Counted from the first letter of the stretch, positions 27,400 through 39,133 are shown. The stretch: 64,000 bases of DNA from Thiomicrorhabdus sp. 6S3-12 (GCF_017571475.1 NZ_JAGETW010000001.1:372001-436000); one strand, 5' to 3'. Notes: a model not told the origin generated them from the letters alone. Made by a program: numbers and translations.

Positions 27400-27963
27400 A
27401 TGAATGCAGAACAATTTACACAAGCACTGACTGAGTTTTCCGATGAAAACTATCAAGCCATTCTGGATGGTGCTGCACTGATTATTGAACAGGATAAAGG
27501 CCTGACTCTGGGGAAAACTGAACAGGCATTTGTGATTTTTGAACTGGGTGACGAGTCATTTGATTCCGTTGCAGAGTTAAAAGCCTCACTGATTGATCGC
27601 GCCGAAGCGCTGATTAAGGAATATTATCAATTCAATCCTGTCAGCAAGCTGCACTTTAATAATCAGCTGCAGCGTCTGATCCAGGAACATGGCGCCAATG
27701 CCTTTGTCAGCATGCCGGGGCAGGAAGCGACCGTGAAAGTATTTGTCGATGACGATGCCGTGGTCGCTGAAGGCTCGGAAAGCCCGAGATTCAAATACGG
27801 CTTTTGTATGGTTTTAAGCGAGAAAATGTTGCCACAGGCAATTGAGAACAAAGTTAAAAACTGGGTGCAATCCGGCAGTGCTTACGATGACTACATCAGT
27901 GTCAATGTCTGTCGTTTCAGTAGTGCAGACATGGAAAACATCGAACACAGCGACTATATCTAA
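27400..27963 (+). CDS. Unknown protein after the form I cbbQO module
   Basis: A 187-aa acidic soluble protein with no family that I recognise. It looks alpha-helical in the first half (residues 1-100) and mixed thereafter, with an acidic segment VKVFVDDDAVVAEGSE near residue 112. It begins 90 bp after cbbO, beyond a terminator, and ends at its own terminator, so it may have a separate promoter within 27370-27390. It is unrelated by eye to the 146-aa protein in the equivalent place of the form II module. Confidence 0.75.
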   Translation: MNAEQFTQALTEFSDENYQAILDGAALIIEQDKGLTLGKTEQAFVIFELGDESFDSVAELKASLIDRAEALIKEYYQFNPVSKLHFNNQLQRLIQEHGANAFVSMPGQEATVKVFVDDDAVVAEGSESPRFKYGFCMVLSEKMLPQAIENKVKNWVQSGSAYDDYISVNVCRFSSADMENIEHSDYI

Positions 27964-27990
27964 TCCGATACTGCGCTAGGCGCTATAAAA

Positions 27991-28016
27991 AGCCATCCGA
28001 ACGGATGGCTTTTTTA
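27991..28016. terminator. Bidirectional terminator
   Basis: Perfect stem AGCCATCC (27991-27998) and GGATGGCT (28003-28010), flanked by A5 and T6. It serves the convergent unknown gene (plus) and hybrid kinase (minus). Confidence 0.92.
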
Positions 28017-28046
28017 TTCCTAAAATAATTTAATGAATCGCTTCAA

Positions 28047-31000
28047 TCAGAACTCGGAAAGCAGTTGAATCGCTTCGTCAAAATCGTAATTCTGTATCGC
28101 ATCTTCAATTTTCTTACGCGCTTCGCCGGCGATCACTCGATTTATTAACAGCCGGTTTTCGCTCCATAACTCCAAAACCCCGCCATCGAGTTCTTCCAGT
28201 CCCTCAAGCAACTGCTGTTTGAGCACAGACCATTCATCGGCATCAAACTCACCGACTTCCTGAACGGTTTCAGATTCATCTTCGTCATCTTTAGAGGCCC
28301 TGTTTTCATAGGCTTCCATAAAACCTTGCGACATTTTCCAAGCATTCGTATGCCCTTGTTTGACCTGCTCCAGAAATGCCACTAACTCCTCTTTTTGGAC
28401 CTGCTTTAACAGATTCATCTCCAGATCAGCCAGATAAACGTCCAACTGCTTTTCCAGGGTGGCAAACAACTCCGAAAGCGCTTTAAAACCGACACTGGCC
28501 GACAGACCTTTCAAAGTATGCACAAAACGTTTGGCCTCATCCCACTGTTGATCGGCAATGTATTCCTGCAAATCTGCCGGTGCATTGCGATAAGTGTCCA
28601 AATAGCTATAAAGCATCTTTTCAAAAAACGCATCTTCGCTATTAAGCAGTTGTTTTGCCGCCTGGATATCCAAACCATCCCCAACAGGAAGCGCCAAGCC
28701 ATCACCTTCCGGCACAGCATCGCTCTTACCTTCCTGCGAGTTGTCCAACTTATCAACAAACTTATCCACATTCAGCGTCTTGGCCAGAATCTCATACAGC
28801 TTTTCAGGAAGGATCGGCTTGGGTATATGCGCATCCATTCCGACAGCCAGACAGCGTTCGACCTCTTCTTTAAAGGCATGGGCGGTCATGGCAATAATCG
28901 GCAAACTCGAAAACTGTGCATAGCTGCGGATTGCACGGGTGGTTTCAATACCATCCATCACCGGCATCTGAATATCCATCAACACCAGATCAAAACTCTG
29001 ATGACAGCGCAGCAACTGATACAGCGCCTGTTCGCCGTTATCGGCAAGCGTGATCCGCGCGCCAGTCCGGGAAAGCATTTCTTCGGCAATCTGTTGGTTA
29101 AGAATGTTATCTTCCACCACCAGCAAGTGTTTATTCTCTAGGTTCGGTACTGACGGCTGCTCACCCGAAGAAAGCGAACGGTCATCCTGCCCTTCCTTGA
29201 AAAGGCGAGCCAGATGGCCCGGCAAAATCGGCTTGTGCAGGCAATAACCGATGCCATTCAGTTCCGCCAGCTCCTGCAGCTTATTCCAGTCGTAAAACGA
29301 GTTAAGCACAACCTTTTCCAGCAATTCGGGATGCAGTTTCTTAATCGCCTGCACAATTTCGATACCATCTATCTCAGGCATCATCCAGTCGATAAAAAAC
29401 CAATCGGGTAACGATTGATCTTGTGACAGAGCCTGTAGCAATTCCTCTCCGGACGCAAACAATCTCACCTGCATACCGAAACTTTCAAGTTGATAACACA
29501 GCTGTTCGCGAGCCATTGGAATATCATCCACAATCCATGCCGACTGACGCATTTGCAGCGACTCGGAAACCGGCGACTCCCCGAGCTTGGCAAACGGAAT
29601 ACTCAGCGAGAAAATACTGCCGCGATTCAGCGCACTGGCAACCGTCACGTCACCGCCCATTTCGCGTGCCAGGTTACGGGAAATAGCCAAGCCCAATCCG
29701 GTCCCACCATGTTTTCGGGTGGTAGAAGCATCCGCTTGTGTAAAGGCATCAAAAAGCTGATCCAGTTGCTCGTTACCGATTCCGGCTCCGGTATCTTCGA
29801 CATGAAAGGCCACCGTCCAGCGATCCTGTGCCTGCTCGGTCACTTCAACATATAAAAGAACATAACCCTCTTCGGTAAATTTAACCGCATTCCCCAGCAA
29901 GTTAATCAGAATCTGTCCGATGCGAACCGGATCCCCGACCAGAACCGGCTGTTTGCACTGATATAAAGACGTCGCCAAATGAACAAAGACTTCAAGCCGT
30001 TTCTGAGCCGCGAGCGTTTGCACCGCGATCATACTGTCTTCAATCACTTCTTCAATCTGTACCGGGATATGCTCTAACGACAATTTTCCGGATTCGATTT
30101 TGGAGAAGTCCAAGATATCGTTAATGATATGCAGCAGACTGTTTGCCGAGCGGTTAATCTTCTCAACATAATCCTTCTGCTGAAAATCCAGATCGGTGTT
30201 TAACGCCAGATGCGACAAACCCAATATCGCATTCATCGGAGTACGGATTTCATGACTCATGTTGGCCAGGAAATCGGACTTTAACGCCGTCGCGGATTCC
30301 GCCTGAACCTTAGCCTCTTCCAGATTGTTCACTAACTCCTGCTGCTTACAAGCCTGGCGAATTCCGGCGATCATGACGCCGCAGGTGGCATGAAAAGGCT
30401 CAAGGAATTCGGCCAGTTCATCGCAGTATTCATCCGCACGATTGGCGATGCCATATACGCCGACCAGCTCTCTGCCCTGAAAGATCGGCACCCCCATATA
30501 ACGTTTCAACCCGGGAAGTTCCGGAGCCATACGACCGGCGCTCGGATCATTCGCCACGTCGTTACTGATAACGCGCCGCTCTTGATACATTACTTGACCG
30601 ATCAAAGTATCGGAATCACACAGCAGCATATCCTGGGACAGGATCTTTTCAAACATCTGTTTGGATTCGCCGTTCCAGGCAATATTGCTCAAGGCACGCA
30701 GCTTGAGACAACGAGAGCCGTCTTCTTGAAAAATTACCTCACCGATAAAGCCGTACTCACTCTCTGAAATATCCAATAGCGAATTCAGCAATTCATCCCA
30801 AATATGCGCGCTATCCAGCGTATTGGCCATAAAATCTTCAGTCGCCTGACGCAGTGCGTTCAGCAGTTTATTTCGGGTCTGGATCTCCTGACGTTCATAC
30901 TCCCTTTCACTTAAGTCCGTCACTACGCCGATAAAACTGGTTTCATTGTCCGAGTCAATCCGGCTGATCGCCAAATGCATAGGGAATGAGCGTCCATCAC

Positions 31001-32279
31001 TTTTTACCCCGATCACCTCTCGGCCGGTACCGATAATCCTATTCTCACCGGTTTTCAGCTGTCTGCGGATAAAGCTGTCGTGCTGATCCGCATCCTTCTC
31101 AGGCATCAAAATCTTGACGTTCTGTCCCAGCAATTCATCTTCGGCAAAACCGAAAATCTCCAACGTCTTGTTATTAATCCGGTTGATGATCCCTTTACTG
31201 TCAATCTGAACAATCCCCGAAGCCGCATTATCCAGAATTGCCTGGTTTTGCTGTAACGGCAACAACGCATCGACACGAATCCGGTGAATAACTCTACGAC
31301 TCATCAGGAACAGGAAAATAATGATGAACAGCCCGGCCACAAATATGATCAGATCGTAGCGCTGATATTTGTGGTACTGCTGCAATGAATGCTCGTAAAA
31401 CAGCTTAATGGTCGCCGCACTCTCTTCGAGTAGCGGCAGCGCAAGCGTTGAACGGAACGGCAGTTCGGTGACGACTGGCTGTTCGTTAATCAGAATTTCA
31501 TAGGTGAAACGGGTATTGAGATAATCAAAGCGGTTGATCAGCGACATTAACGCCTGCTTCACGCTCGGCAGAAGATCGTCTTCGTAAATCTCCAGCATTT
31601 GCACCAGAATCCGGTGTTCAGTCTGCAATTCTGTATTGGCTTGCTGGATCATCGGCAAAATTTTCTGATCACTGGATTCCTGATAACTGCGGATCATCGA
31701 CAGCAAGCGGTGCAGTTGATTATTCCATCTCAGAAGATGGGCGATAAACTGCATCTTAACGGTAATCGAACGCTCGTTAATCGGCAGATTTAAAAACAAG
31801 CGCTCCATGCGGTTGATCAAATCACTGCGCAGAATATCGCTATGATAGTGAAGCGATTCAATTTCGCTGAGACAAGGATCGGTTATCGGACAATCCCATA
31901 TCAGATGACGGATAGCGATAAAGTCCAGAAAATACCTTTCCAGAGCCATCAGATCAGCGGTCTCATAACTATAGTCACGAGTGCTATCCAGAAACGCCTG
32001 ATAGCTTGTATCCGTTTGATCCATAAGACGCTGCAATTCGCTTTTCGGAACACTGCTGCGATTTAACAGATAGGTTGTACTGCGACCATCCTCAAAGGAA
32101 ATCGTTTGATTGAGGTTTAGAAGAGCGTCAATCGTGTGATACTTGCGGTCAAACTCAGCCTGCTGAATTAGTCCTTTCCCCAAGAACCAGACCGCAGCGC
32201 CACCCATCACCAAGGTCAATACCACAATCATGAACAGGCCCGACTGTATCTGCTTTTGTGTATCCTGCAAATAACTCAT
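28047..32279 (-). CDS. Hybrid sensor histidine kinase with PAS, GAF, two receivers and HPt
   Basis: A 1410-aa membrane-bound phosphorelay kinase. Order: first transmembrane helix (about 15-37), periplasmic helical sensor with no recognised ligand motif, second helix (about 303-325), PAS (about 345-455, [18 protein letters not shown]), GAF (about 480-640), HisKA with [18 protein letters not shown] near 675, HATPase ([21 protein letters not shown]), receiver 1 ([13 protein letters not shown] near 960), receiver 2 ([13 protein letters not shown] near 1100) and HPt ([13 protein letters not shown] near 1254). All phosphorylation residues appear intact. It lies 21 bp downstream of an HD-GYP response regulator in the same direction, its likely partner. 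Confidence 0.93.
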   Translation of the reverse strand: MSYLQDTQKQIQSGLFMIVVLTLVMGGAAVWFLGKGLIQQAEFDRKYHTIDALLNLNQTISFEDGRSTTYLLNRSSVPKSELQRLMDQTDTSYQAFLDSTRDYSYETADLMALERYFLDFIAIRHLIWDCPITDPCLSEIESLHYHSDILRSDLINRMERLFLNLPINERSITVKMQFIAHLLRWNNQLHRLLSMIRSYQESSDQKILPMIQQANTELQTEHRILVQMLEIYEDDLLPSVKQALMSLINRFDYLNTRFTYEILINEQPVVTELPFRSTLALPLLEESAATIKLFYEHSLQQYHKYQRYDLIIFVAGLFIIIFLFLMSRRVIHRIRVDALLPLQQNQAILDNAASGIVQIDSKGIINRINNKTLEIFGFAEDELLGQNVKILMPEKDADQHDSFIRRQLKTGENRIIGTGREVIGVKSDGRSFPMHLAISRIDSDNETSFIGVVTDLSEREYERQEIQTRNKLLNALRQATEDFMANTLDSAHIWDELLNSLLDISESEYGFIGEVIFQEDGSRCLKLRALSNIAWNGESKQMFEKILSQDMLLCDSDTLIGQVMYQERRVISNDVANDPSAGRMAPELPGLKRYMGVPIFQGRELVGVYGIANRADEYCDELAEFLEPFHATCGVMIAGIRQACKQQELVNNLEEAKVQAESATALKSDFLANMSHEIRTPMNAILGLSHLALNTDLDFQQKDYVEKINRSANSLLHIINDILDFSKIESGKLSLEHIPVQIEEVIEDSMIAVQTLAAQKRLEVFVHLATSLYQCKQPVLVGDPVRIGQILINLLGNAVKFTEEGYVLLYVEVTEQAQDRWTVAFHVEDTGAGIGNEQLDQLFDAFTQADASTTRKHGGTGLGLAISRNLAREMGGDVTVASALNRGSIFSLSIPFAKLGESPVSESLQMRQSAWIVDDIPMAREQLCYQLESFGMQVRLFASGEELLQALSQDQSLPDWFFIDWMMPEIDGIEIVQAIKKLHPELLEKVVLNSFYDWNKLQELAELNGIGYCLHKPILPGHLARLFKEGQDDRSLSSGEQPSVPNLENKHLLVVEDNILNQQIAEEMLSRTGARITLADNGEQALYQLLRCHQSFDLVLMDIQMPVMDGIETTRAIRSYAQFSSLPIIAMTAHAFKEEVERCLAVGMDAHIPKPILPEKLYEILAKTLNVDKFVDKLDNSQEGKSDAVPEGDGLALPVGDGLDIQAAKQLLNSEDAFFEKMLYSYLDTYRNAPADLQEYIADQQWDEAKRFVHTLKGLSASVGFKALSELFATLEKQLDVYLADLEMNLLKQVQKEELVAFLEQVKQGHTNAWKMSQGFMEAYENRASKDDEDESETVQEVGEFDADEWSVLKQQLLEGLEELDGGVLELWSENRLLINRVIAGEARKKIEDAIQNYDFDEAIQLLSEF

Positions 32280-32300
32280 CTATTTATTCCGTTCCAGCAT

Positions 32301-33401
32301 TCAAAGCAACTCTTCGGTAATCGCTGCAACCTTCTCACCGATATTCTTAAAACACTCCGTCAGTCGCGGATCAAAATGTGCTCCGGCGCCCTCTTCGATA
32401 ATCGCCAACGCCTCCTGATGGCTAAAGGCTTTTTTATAAGGCCTTTCTGAACGTAAGGCATCATAGACATCGGCAAGCGCCATCAGCCGACCGCTGATAG
32501 GAATAGATTCGCCCTGCAGACCCTGAGGGTAACCGCTACCATCCCATTTTTCGTGGTGCGTCAACGCAATCTCCTGAGCGACTTCAAGAAAACCGCCATA
32601 AGAGCCCATCTCACTTGTAGCCGCTTTGAGGATATCCGCGCCGCTCTGGGCATGCTGTTTCATAATATCGAATTCTTCCGGCGTCAGTTTGCCCGGCTTG
32701 AGCAGGATATGGTCGGGGGTTGTTATCTTGCCGATATCATGCAGCGGGGCCGCCTGAACGATCAGATCGCGAGTATTCTGATCCAATCCCATATGCGGGT
32801 ACGTTCGCTCCACTTCTTCAGCCAGCATCTGCACATAGGACTGAGTTCGCTTGATATGATTGCCTGTATTCTCGTCACGGAATTCGGCCAAGGAGATCAT
32901 CACCGTCAAGGTTGCCTGTTGCAGTTTGAACAGATCTGTCAGCCGTTGATTCAACTTCTGCTCCAGCATCTGATTCTCATCGCGCAGTTTCCGATGATAA
33001 TCACCCAGTTCCAGATGCGTTTTGATTCTCGCCAACAGGATATCGGGATTGATCGGTTTTGGAATGAAATCGCTTCCGCCTTCCTGAAGTGCCCGCTTCT
33101 CGTCTTCAGCCGAAGTCTTTGAGGTAATGAAAATAACCGGAATATCCCGCCACGCCTCATGTTCCTTAATACGACGGCAGACCTCATAACCGTCTATATC
33201 CGGCATCATTACGTCCAACAGAATCAAATCCGCCAATGCCTTTTCCGGAGACTTCTCAAGCAGGCTCAATACCTTTTGGCCGCTGTTAGCCAGCTTAACC
33301 GTGTAGTGCCCCTTGAGACACTCATTCAGCAATGTAAGGTTGGCCGGTGTATCGTCAACACAAAGCAGGGTTTTTGTGGAGGCCAAAGGAGCGCTTCCCA
33401 T
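32301..33401 (-). CDS. Response regulator with HD-GYP domain (cyclic di-GMP phosphodiesterase)
   Basis: A 366-aa protein. The N-terminal receiver (LCVDDTPANLTLL, DLILLDVMMPDIDGYEV, FITSKTS) is followed by a helical linker and an HD-GYP domain with the metal ligands HDIGK near residue 220, HHEKWDGSGYP near 285 and DVYDALRSERPYKKAF. HD-GYP proteins break down cyclic di-GMP. Encoded directly before the hybrid kinase, so the kinase probably controls cyclic di-GMP level through it. Confidence 0.94.
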   Translation of the reverse strand: MGSAPLASTKTLLCVDDTPANLTLLNECLKGHYTVKLANSGQKVLSLLEKSPEKALADLILLDVMMPDIDGYEVCRRIKEHEAWRDIPVIFITSKTSAEDEKRALQEGGSDFIPKPINPDILLARIKTHLELGDYHRKLRDENQMLEQKLNQRLTDLFKLQQATLTVMISLAEFRDENTGNHIKRTQSYVQMLAEEVERTYPHMGLDQNTRDLIVQAAPLHDIGKITTPDHILLKPGKLTPEEFDIMKQHAQSGADILKAATSEMGSYGGFLEVAQEIALTHHEKWDGSGYPQGLQGESIPISGRLMALADVYDALRSERPYKKAFSHQEALAIIEEGAGAHFDPRLTECFKNIGEKVAAITEELL

Positions 33402-33486
33402 AAAAGTTTTCTCTCTAAACCTTAGTAAATCAATACAAATCCTATCACAACCTTAAACTCTACAGGGGTGTTGATTGAGGTTGCTC

Positions 33487-33551
33487 ACCCGGTAAAACCG
33501 GGTTGCAAACAGACAAAATGCCGGTAATCGCGATTACCGGCATTTTGTCTG
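33487..33551. terminator. Hairpin plus 42-bp perfect palindrome between chemoreceptor and HD-GYP genes
   Basis: Positions 33510-33551 read identically on both strands (42 bp, centre AATCGCGATT), with the T/A tracts inside the stem. Next to it ACCCGG-TAAAA-CCGGGT forms a smaller hairpin at 33487-33503. They lie after the chemoreceptor stop and before the HD-GYP start, so a terminator is the likely role, although the T-tract after the stem is short. Confidence 0.65.
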
Positions 33552-33581
33552 CAGAACCATGAACCTTTGCAGGATAGTTCG

Positions 33582-36161
33582 TTAAAACTCACTCCATTCG
33601 GCACCGTCATCGGCTACCGGCGCAATCACTTTTTGAGCGGAAGCTGTCTCGACCGGTTTCACCCGTTTATCTTCAACTAATGCCGGCTGCGGTTTACGTT
33701 TCTCGATTGCTGGCGGAGCCAGCATTTTCAATTGCTGCGAGTCGATTTTGAAGAACGCCATATCCTGGCGCAGAATCTCCGACTGTTCGGTCATACTGGC
33801 TGCGGCGGCAGATGTTTCTTCCACCAGAGCCGCATTCTGTTGCGTTACCGAATCGATCTGACCGATGGCGCTATGCACCTGATTAACGCCCTGCGCCTGT
33901 TCTTCGGACGCCTGAGCAATATCCGAAATCATTTTCGAGAATGATTCAATTTCCTGATTGATCTGATCCAGCATCTCGCCCGACTGTTTCGCCAAATGAC
34001 TCCCCTGATCGATTCGATTGACGCTTTCTTCAATCAGCGACTTGATCTCTTTGGCCGCTTCGGCGGATTTCTGCGCCAAGGAACGCACCTCTCCGGCCAC
34101 AACGGCAAAACCTCGCCCGTGTTCTCCGGCACGCGCCGCTTCAACTGCGGCATTCAGCGCCAGCAGGTTCGTCTGGAAAGCAATACCGTCAATCAGATTG
34201 ACGATATCGCCGATTTTATGACTTGAATCCTGAATCTCGCCCATAGCCTCAATGGTGCTTTGCATGACCTGGGAACCGGCATTCGCCTTATTCTGCACTT
34301 CGACCGCAACCTGACTGGCCTGCTGGGCGTTCTTGCTGTTGCCCTGAACCGCGGAATTCATCTCGTTCATGGTCGCAGAGGTTTCTTCCAGAGCTGAGGC
34401 CTGCTGCTGAACGCGATCGCTCAGATCCATTGAGCCTTTTGCGACTTCATCCGCCGCGCCGGCGACAATATGCGTTGCATTCAACGCCTGTGCCACCACA
34501 TCCGCCAAACGGCTGATCGAGCTGTTAATCGCCTGCTTGAGGGTATCCAGCTGGCCGTGATACTCATTGGTAATCTGGTGCGTCAAATCCCCTTCTGATT
34601 GCGCGACGACCAGGCGGGTAATGTCGTTGATCGCTTTTTCCAAAGCATCCATCGACAAATTAATGCTGTTCTTCAATTCATCCAGCTGGCCTTGCGCATC
34701 GGCATTCACACGAACCGTAAAGTCACCCTGCTGCATTTGATGCATAACGTGTGAAATATCCGAAATAATTCGGTTCATACGCTCCATAGTCTGGGCGGTG
34801 TTATCCATAATCTGTTTGAACTGGCCCTGAACATTGGCATTAACCTCAATGTCAAAATGACCGCGATTCATCGCATCAAGTGCGCCGTTGATTTCCTGCA
34901 TGGTGCTTTCAATCGAGTTGACCGAGGTATTGACGCCTTGCTTCAGGTTGTCCAGATCACCCGAGACATTGACCTGAATGCGTTTAGAGAAATCACCCAT
35001 GGCCAGTGCCGAAACAACCTGATTAGCCTCGTGCAACGCTTCCTGAATCGCCATTAGCGTCATATTCAACTCTTTGGAAATCTCGCCGATCTCATCATTT
35101 CTCGACTCATCCGCGCGAATATCGAATCGACCGGTTGTAGCAATCTCTTTAAGCGTGTTTTGGATAGATGCAATGCCGGTACCGATCAAACGCGGGATCA
35201 CAATCGAGATCATAATCGCGAAGGCCGTAATCAGCAGAGCAACCCAGATGGTGATATTAAGAATATTTTCATTGTTTTTCTGGATCTGCGGGCCAAGACG
35301 ATCCTGATTCTGCTTCGAATGCTGCTGGATCGCTGCCGCATCTGCGCCTACCATTTCGCCCAGACGCGTCAGCTGATTATGACGAATTTCATTGCGTTTA
35401 TTGATGGTCGCATAGAGGTCGTTCACACCTTGACTGTAAACCTTGATCGTGGCAATAAGCCCTTCTAGTTTTTCTTTGCCGATCGGAGAGGCAATCTCGG
35501 AGATCAAGTTCTCGATCTGTCCGGATAAGACCGCAAATTCCTGCTGAACTCGATCCATATCCGCTTGTGAGTTCGATTTAATGAATTTCGCCGTATAAAG
35601 ACGAGCCAGCAGCAAAGTTCGCAAACTTTCCGCAGAAGCGCCCTGAACTTCAAAAACCATATTCTGGTAAGAAGAGCGCATAATCGCAGTCAGCGTCTGC
35701 TCCATTGTCTTACCGTTCGCATCCAAGACATTGTCGACGATGTCATTTCGCTTCAACATCAACTGATGCACCTGTTCAAACGAAGCCTTAAAAGAGTCGA
35801 CATCGCTTCTAAGCTTGTCGAACTCCTGTAATTGCTGTTCTGTAGCCGCGACCGCTTTCGCATCGTCAATGGCCTTACTGACCTTCTGATAAGCCTGCTC
35901 GAATGTCTCTATATCGCGATGCTCATCCTGCAACAGGTAATCTTTGGTGGTCATGCGCATTTCAAGAACATTGGAAGCGATAATCCCGCTGTTCACTGAT
36001 GTTCTTGCCATTTGGCGATAGTCGGCAAAGGCATCGGAACTTTCCGAAACTTTAGTGTAGTTAAAAATAGAGTTGGCAATAATGACCAGATTAATGGTGA
36101 TAAAACCTGCAATCAATTTGCCTCTTAATGTTTTCAACATAAGCTTCCTAAAGGTTATCAA
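33582..36161 (-). CDS. Methyl-accepting chemotaxis protein with tandem HAMP domains
   Basis: An 859-aa transmembrane chemoreceptor. First helix near residues 12-28, a mostly helical periplasmic domain to about 295, second helix near 300-322, then a series of HAMP-like units up to about residue 560. The repeated pattern is MxxGDFxxRxxVNxxGxLDxLKxxxNxSxxxLE. The signalling domain has the conserved tip [20 protein letters not shown] and [17 protein letters not shown]. The C-terminus EWSEF fits the xWxxF pentapeptide that tethers adaptation enzymes. Ligand unknown. No che genes are in the window. Confidence 0.93.
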   Translation of the reverse strand: MITFRKLMLKTLRGKLIAGFITINLVIIANSIFNYTKVSESSDAFADYRQMARTSVNSGIIASNVLEMRMTTKDYLLQDEHRDIETFEQAYQKVSKAIDDAKAVAATEQQLQEFDKLRSDVDSFKASFEQVHQLMLKRNDIVDNVLDANGKTMEQTLTAIMRSSYQNMVFEVQGASAESLRTLLLARLYTAKFIKSNSQADMDRVQQEFAVLSGQIENLISEIASPIGKEKLEGLIATIKVYSQGVNDLYATINKRNEIRHNQLTRLGEMVGADAAAIQQHSKQNQDRLGPQIQKNNENILNITIWVALLITAFAIMISIVIPRLIGTGIASIQNTLKEIATTGRFDIRADESRNDEIGEISKELNMTLMAIQEALHEANQVVSALAMGDFSKRIQVNVSGDLDNLKQGVNTSVNSIESTMQEINGALDAMNRGHFDIEVNANVQGQFKQIMDNTAQTMERMNRIISDISHVMHQMQQGDFTVRVNADAQGQLDELKNSINLSMDALEKAINDITRLVVAQSEGDLTHQITNEYHGQLDTLKQAINSSISRLADVVAQALNATHIVAGAADEVAKGSMDLSDRVQQQASALEETSATMNEMNSAVQGNSKNAQQASQVAVEVQNKANAGSQVMQSTIEAMGEIQDSSHKIGDIVNLIDGIAFQTNLLALNAAVEAARAGEHGRGFAVVAGEVRSLAQKSAEAAKEIKSLIEESVNRIDQGSHLAKQSGEMLDQINQEIESFSKMISDIAQASEEQAQGVNQVHSAIGQIDSVTQQNAALVEETSAAAASMTEQSEILRQDMAFFKIDSQQLKMLAPPAIEKRKPQPALVEDKRVKPVETASAQKVIAPVADDGAEWSEF

Positions 36162-36339
36162 TTTAAAACTTCAAGTATGCTATCTTCCCGAAACGGGCGG
36201 ATACAGCTTTTCAGTGAAGAGATGAATGCAAAATAAACTCACATCAACTTTTAAAGCATGCGCTATTTTGGCATGTCTTTCGCCGTTCTTCACCCAATAC
36301 CCCTACATTTTGTATAAATATTTTTTGTAGGCATAAAAA

Positions 36340-36370
36340 AACCCGGCAAATACTGCGTATTTGCCGGGTT
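36340..36370 (-). terminator. Terminator after fba
   Basis: Perfect 13-bp stem AACCCGGCAAATA (36340-36352) and TATTTGCCGGGTT (36358-36370) around CTGCG, followed on the minus strand by T7. It ends the tkt-gap-pgk-pyk-fba block. Confidence 0.95.
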
Positions 36371-36398
36371 CTTACAAGAACTAATTAAATAATTTTAA

Positions 36399-37463
36399 TT
36401 AGTTTACTTTCTGATCAAGAGAACCAGAAGCGTAACGAGCTTGCATCTCTTCTAGACCAAGAGACTTGATCTTAGACGCGTGACCCGCACAACCGAATGC
36501 TTCGAAACGCGCTTTACAGATTTCCATCATCGCGTTTTCAGCCGCATTGTAGAACTTACGAGGGTCGAAGTTAGATGGGTTCTCAGTTAGGTGCTTACGG
36601 ATCGCACCAGTAGATGCCATACGTAGGTCAGTATCGATGTTTACTTTACGAACACCGTGCTTGATACCTTCGACGATTGCTTCAACAGGAACACCGTAAG
36701 TTGCACCCATATCACCACCGTAGTTGTTGATGATTTCTAGCCACTCTTCTGGAACAGAAGAAGAACCGTGCATTACGATGTGAGTATCAGGGATACGTGC
36801 GTGGATCTTAGCGATCTGGTCGATCTTAAGAACATCAGCAGATGGCTTAGAAGTGAACTTGTAAGCACCGTGAGAAGTACCAACCGCAACCGCAAGAGCG
36901 TCAACGTTAGTATCTTTAACGAACTGAGCCGCTTCTTCAGGATCAGTCAGAAGCATAGAGTGATCTAGCTCTTCATCAGAACCGTGACCGTCTTCTTCAC
37001 CCATCTTACCAGTTTCAAGAGAACCTAGGCACCCTAGCTCACCTTCAACCGATACACCACCTGCGTGAGCGATCTTAACTACTTCAGCAGTGATTCCAGA
37101 GTTGTACTCGTAAGAAGCAGGAGTCTTCATGTCAGCTTCTAGAGAACCATCCATCATTACAGAGGTGAAACCTGACTGGATAGCGCGTAGACATACGCCA
37201 ACATCAGAACCGTGGTCTTGGTGCATAACAACAGGAATGTGTGGGTACATTTCAACTGCAGCCGCAACCATGTGACGAAGCATTGGCTCACCAGCGTACT
37301 TACGAGCACCAGCAGAACCCTGAAGGATTACTGGAGAGTCACAAGCATCCGCAGCGCGCATAATTGCACGTACTTGTTCCATATTGTTTACGTTAAACGC
37401 AGGCATACCGAAGCTGTTTTCTGCTGCGTAATCCATTAATTCACGAAGTGTAATCATCGCCAT
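36399..37463 (-). CDS. fba: Class II fructose-1,6-bisphosphate aldolase
   Basis: Zinc-dependent aldolase of the Calvin cycle and glycolysis; in autotrophs it also makes sedoheptulose bisphosphate. The 354-aa protein has [12 protein letters not shown] near residue 75 (zinc-binding His), [20 protein letters not shown] near 140 with Glu and acidic residues, [10 protein letters not shown] near 195 (His), [11 protein letters not shown] near 230 and KVNIDTDLR near 275. Codon use is strongly biased as in cbbM. Last gene of the block; could equally be named cbbA. Confidence 0.97.
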   Translation of the reverse strand: MAMITLRELMDYAAENSFGMPAFNVNNMEQVRAIMRAADACDSPVILQGSAGARKYAGEPMLRHMVAAAVEMYPHIPVVMHQDHGSDVGVCLRAIQSGFTSVMMDGSLEADMKTPASYEYNSGITAEVVKIAHAGGVSVEGELGCLGSLETGKMGEEDGHGSDEELDHSMLLTDPEEAAQFVKDTNVDALAVAVGTSHGAYKFTSKPSADVLKIDQIAKIHARIPDTHIVMHGSSSVPEEWLEIINNYGGDMGATYGVPVEAIVEGIKHGVRKVNIDTDLRMASTGAIRKHLTENPSNFDPRKFYNAAENAMMEICKARFEAFGCAGHASKIKSLGLEEMQARYASGSLDQKVN

Positions 37464-37615
37464 GTGCGAGACTCCTCTTTATTATGGCCAATTAACTTAA
37501 GTTAAATCAGGCCTGTTACAAGTTAAAAAATTTTAGCTATTCTAGCAGGCTTTAAATTCGCCGCCAAATAATAAAGTCACTGCACACCGCAGCGTGCAGA
37601 ACCGTTTAAAAAAGC

Positions 37616-39061
37616 TTAGTCAACCTTGACGATTTCCATCAGATTGGTTCCGCCCATCTGGCCGCGGTTCTCTCCACGGGTAAACAGAACCATATCGCCG
37701 GTTTTTACCAGCCCATGATATTTAAGGTGTTCAATCGTCGAGTTACGGACACCCTTATCATCTAAACCGTCATAATCAATCGATGATGGATATACGCCAC
37801 GGTAAAGAGTAACTTTACGGCGCGTAGCGATATGCGGTGTCAAGGCAATGATCGGCTTACCGGAAGAGATACGCGACATCAGTAGCGCCGTATTACCGGA
37901 TTCTGTCAAAGCCGCGATACATTTCACATCGAAATGGTTGGCCGAATACATCGCTGCCATCGCAATCGTCTCATCAACAGCAGTGAACGACTCGTCGATA
38001 CGGTGTGTCGATTCACGCGCAGAACGCTGTTTTTCCGCTTCGGTACAGATACGCCCCATGGTCTCGATAACCAGGCTTGGAGAACGACCGGTTGCCGTTT
38101 CGCCGGAAAGCATAACCGCATCAGTTCCGTCCATAACGGCGTTCGCGACGTCGAAAACTTCCGCGCGCGTCGGGATAGCGTTTTCGATCATGGTTTCCAT
38201 CATTTGCGTTGCCGTAATGGTTACACGGTTTAGCTGACGTGAACGTTTGATCATTTTCTTCTGCAGAGCAGGAAGCTGAGCATCTCCGACTTCAACCCCA
38301 AGATCGCCACGAGCGATCATAATGACGTCAGACGCCAGAATAATTCCATCCAGAGTAGCATCATCAGCAACCGCTTCGGCACGTTCGACTTTAGAAACGA
38401 TTGCACAGTTAAGACCGGCTTTCTGCGCCAAAGAACGGCAGTATTCAACATCTTCCGCAGAACGAGGGAAAGAAAGTGCCAAGTAGTCGGCATTGATTTC
38501 CGCTGCCGTAATAATGTCTTCTTTATCCTTGTCGGTCAGGGCTGCTGCTGATAGACCACCACCGGAAAGGTTAATCCCTTTATTGTTTGAAAGGGTTCCA
38601 CCAACGATCGTTGTCGTGTTGACACGTTCACCTTCTACATTATCCACTTCAAAAACCAGACGTCCGTCATCCAGAAGCAGTTTATCGCCCGGCTTAACGT
38701 CATACGGAAGGTTTTTATAAGTTAGACCGATTTCATGCTGATTACCGTCGGTATTGCCAACATTGTTATCGAAAGCGAACTTGTCACCCGGGTTCAAAAA
38801 GATTTTATCTTCAGCAAAACGGGTAATACGGATTTTAGGTCCCTGAAGGTCAACCAGAACACCGACTTCGCGATCATACTTCGCAGCCAGTTCACGAACG
38901 CGCTCGGCGCGCGCCTTATGCTCTTCCGGATTCCCGTGAGACATATTGATACGGACCACATCCAGTCCGGCCTGAATCATTCTCTCCAGTTCACCTTCAC
39001 GATCCGTTGCAGGCCCTAGAGTAGCGACAATTTTAGTTCTTCTTAAACCATTACTTGGCAT
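37616..39061 (-). CDS. pyk: Pyruvate kinase
   Basis: Makes pyruvate and ATP from phosphoenolpyruvate, drawing fixed carbon to biosynthesis. The 481-aa protein starts RRTKIVATLGPATDREGE and shows VRINMSHGNPEEH near residue 35, LVDLQGPKIR near 67, the active-site segment IMIARGDLGVEVGDAQLP near 245, TATQMMETMI near 282 and DGTDAVMLSGETATGRSP near 310. It lies between pgk and fba in the same orientation. A terminator after pgk suggests partial uncoupling. Confidence 0.97.
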   Translation of the reverse strand: MPSNGLRRTKIVATLGPATDREGELERMIQAGLDVVRINMSHGNPEEHKARAERVRELAAKYDREVGVLVDLQGPKIRITRFAEDKIFLNPGDKFAFDNNVGNTDGNQHEIGLTYKNLPYDVKPGDKLLLDDGRLVFEVDNVEGERVNTTTIVGGTLSNNKGINLSGGGLSAAALTDKDKEDIITAAEINADYLALSFPRSAEDVEYCRSLAQKAGLNCAIVSKVERAEAVADDATLDGIILASDVIMIARGDLGVEVGDAQLPALQKKMIKRSRQLNRVTITATQMMETMIENAIPTRAEVFDVANAVMDGTDAVMLSGETATGRSPSLVIETMGRICTEAEKQRSARESTHRIDESFTAVDETIAMAAMYSANHFDVKCIAALTESGNTALLMSRISSGKPIIALTPHIATRRKVTLYRGVYPSSIDYDGLDDKGVRNSTIEHLKYHGLVKTGDMVLFTRGENRGQMGGTNLMEIVKVD

Positions 39062-39133
39062 TTGAAATGATTTCCTTTATAAAAAAGCTGCTTGGTATTT
39101 CCTTCTTTGCTGAAAGATGTCTCGCGAAATAGA

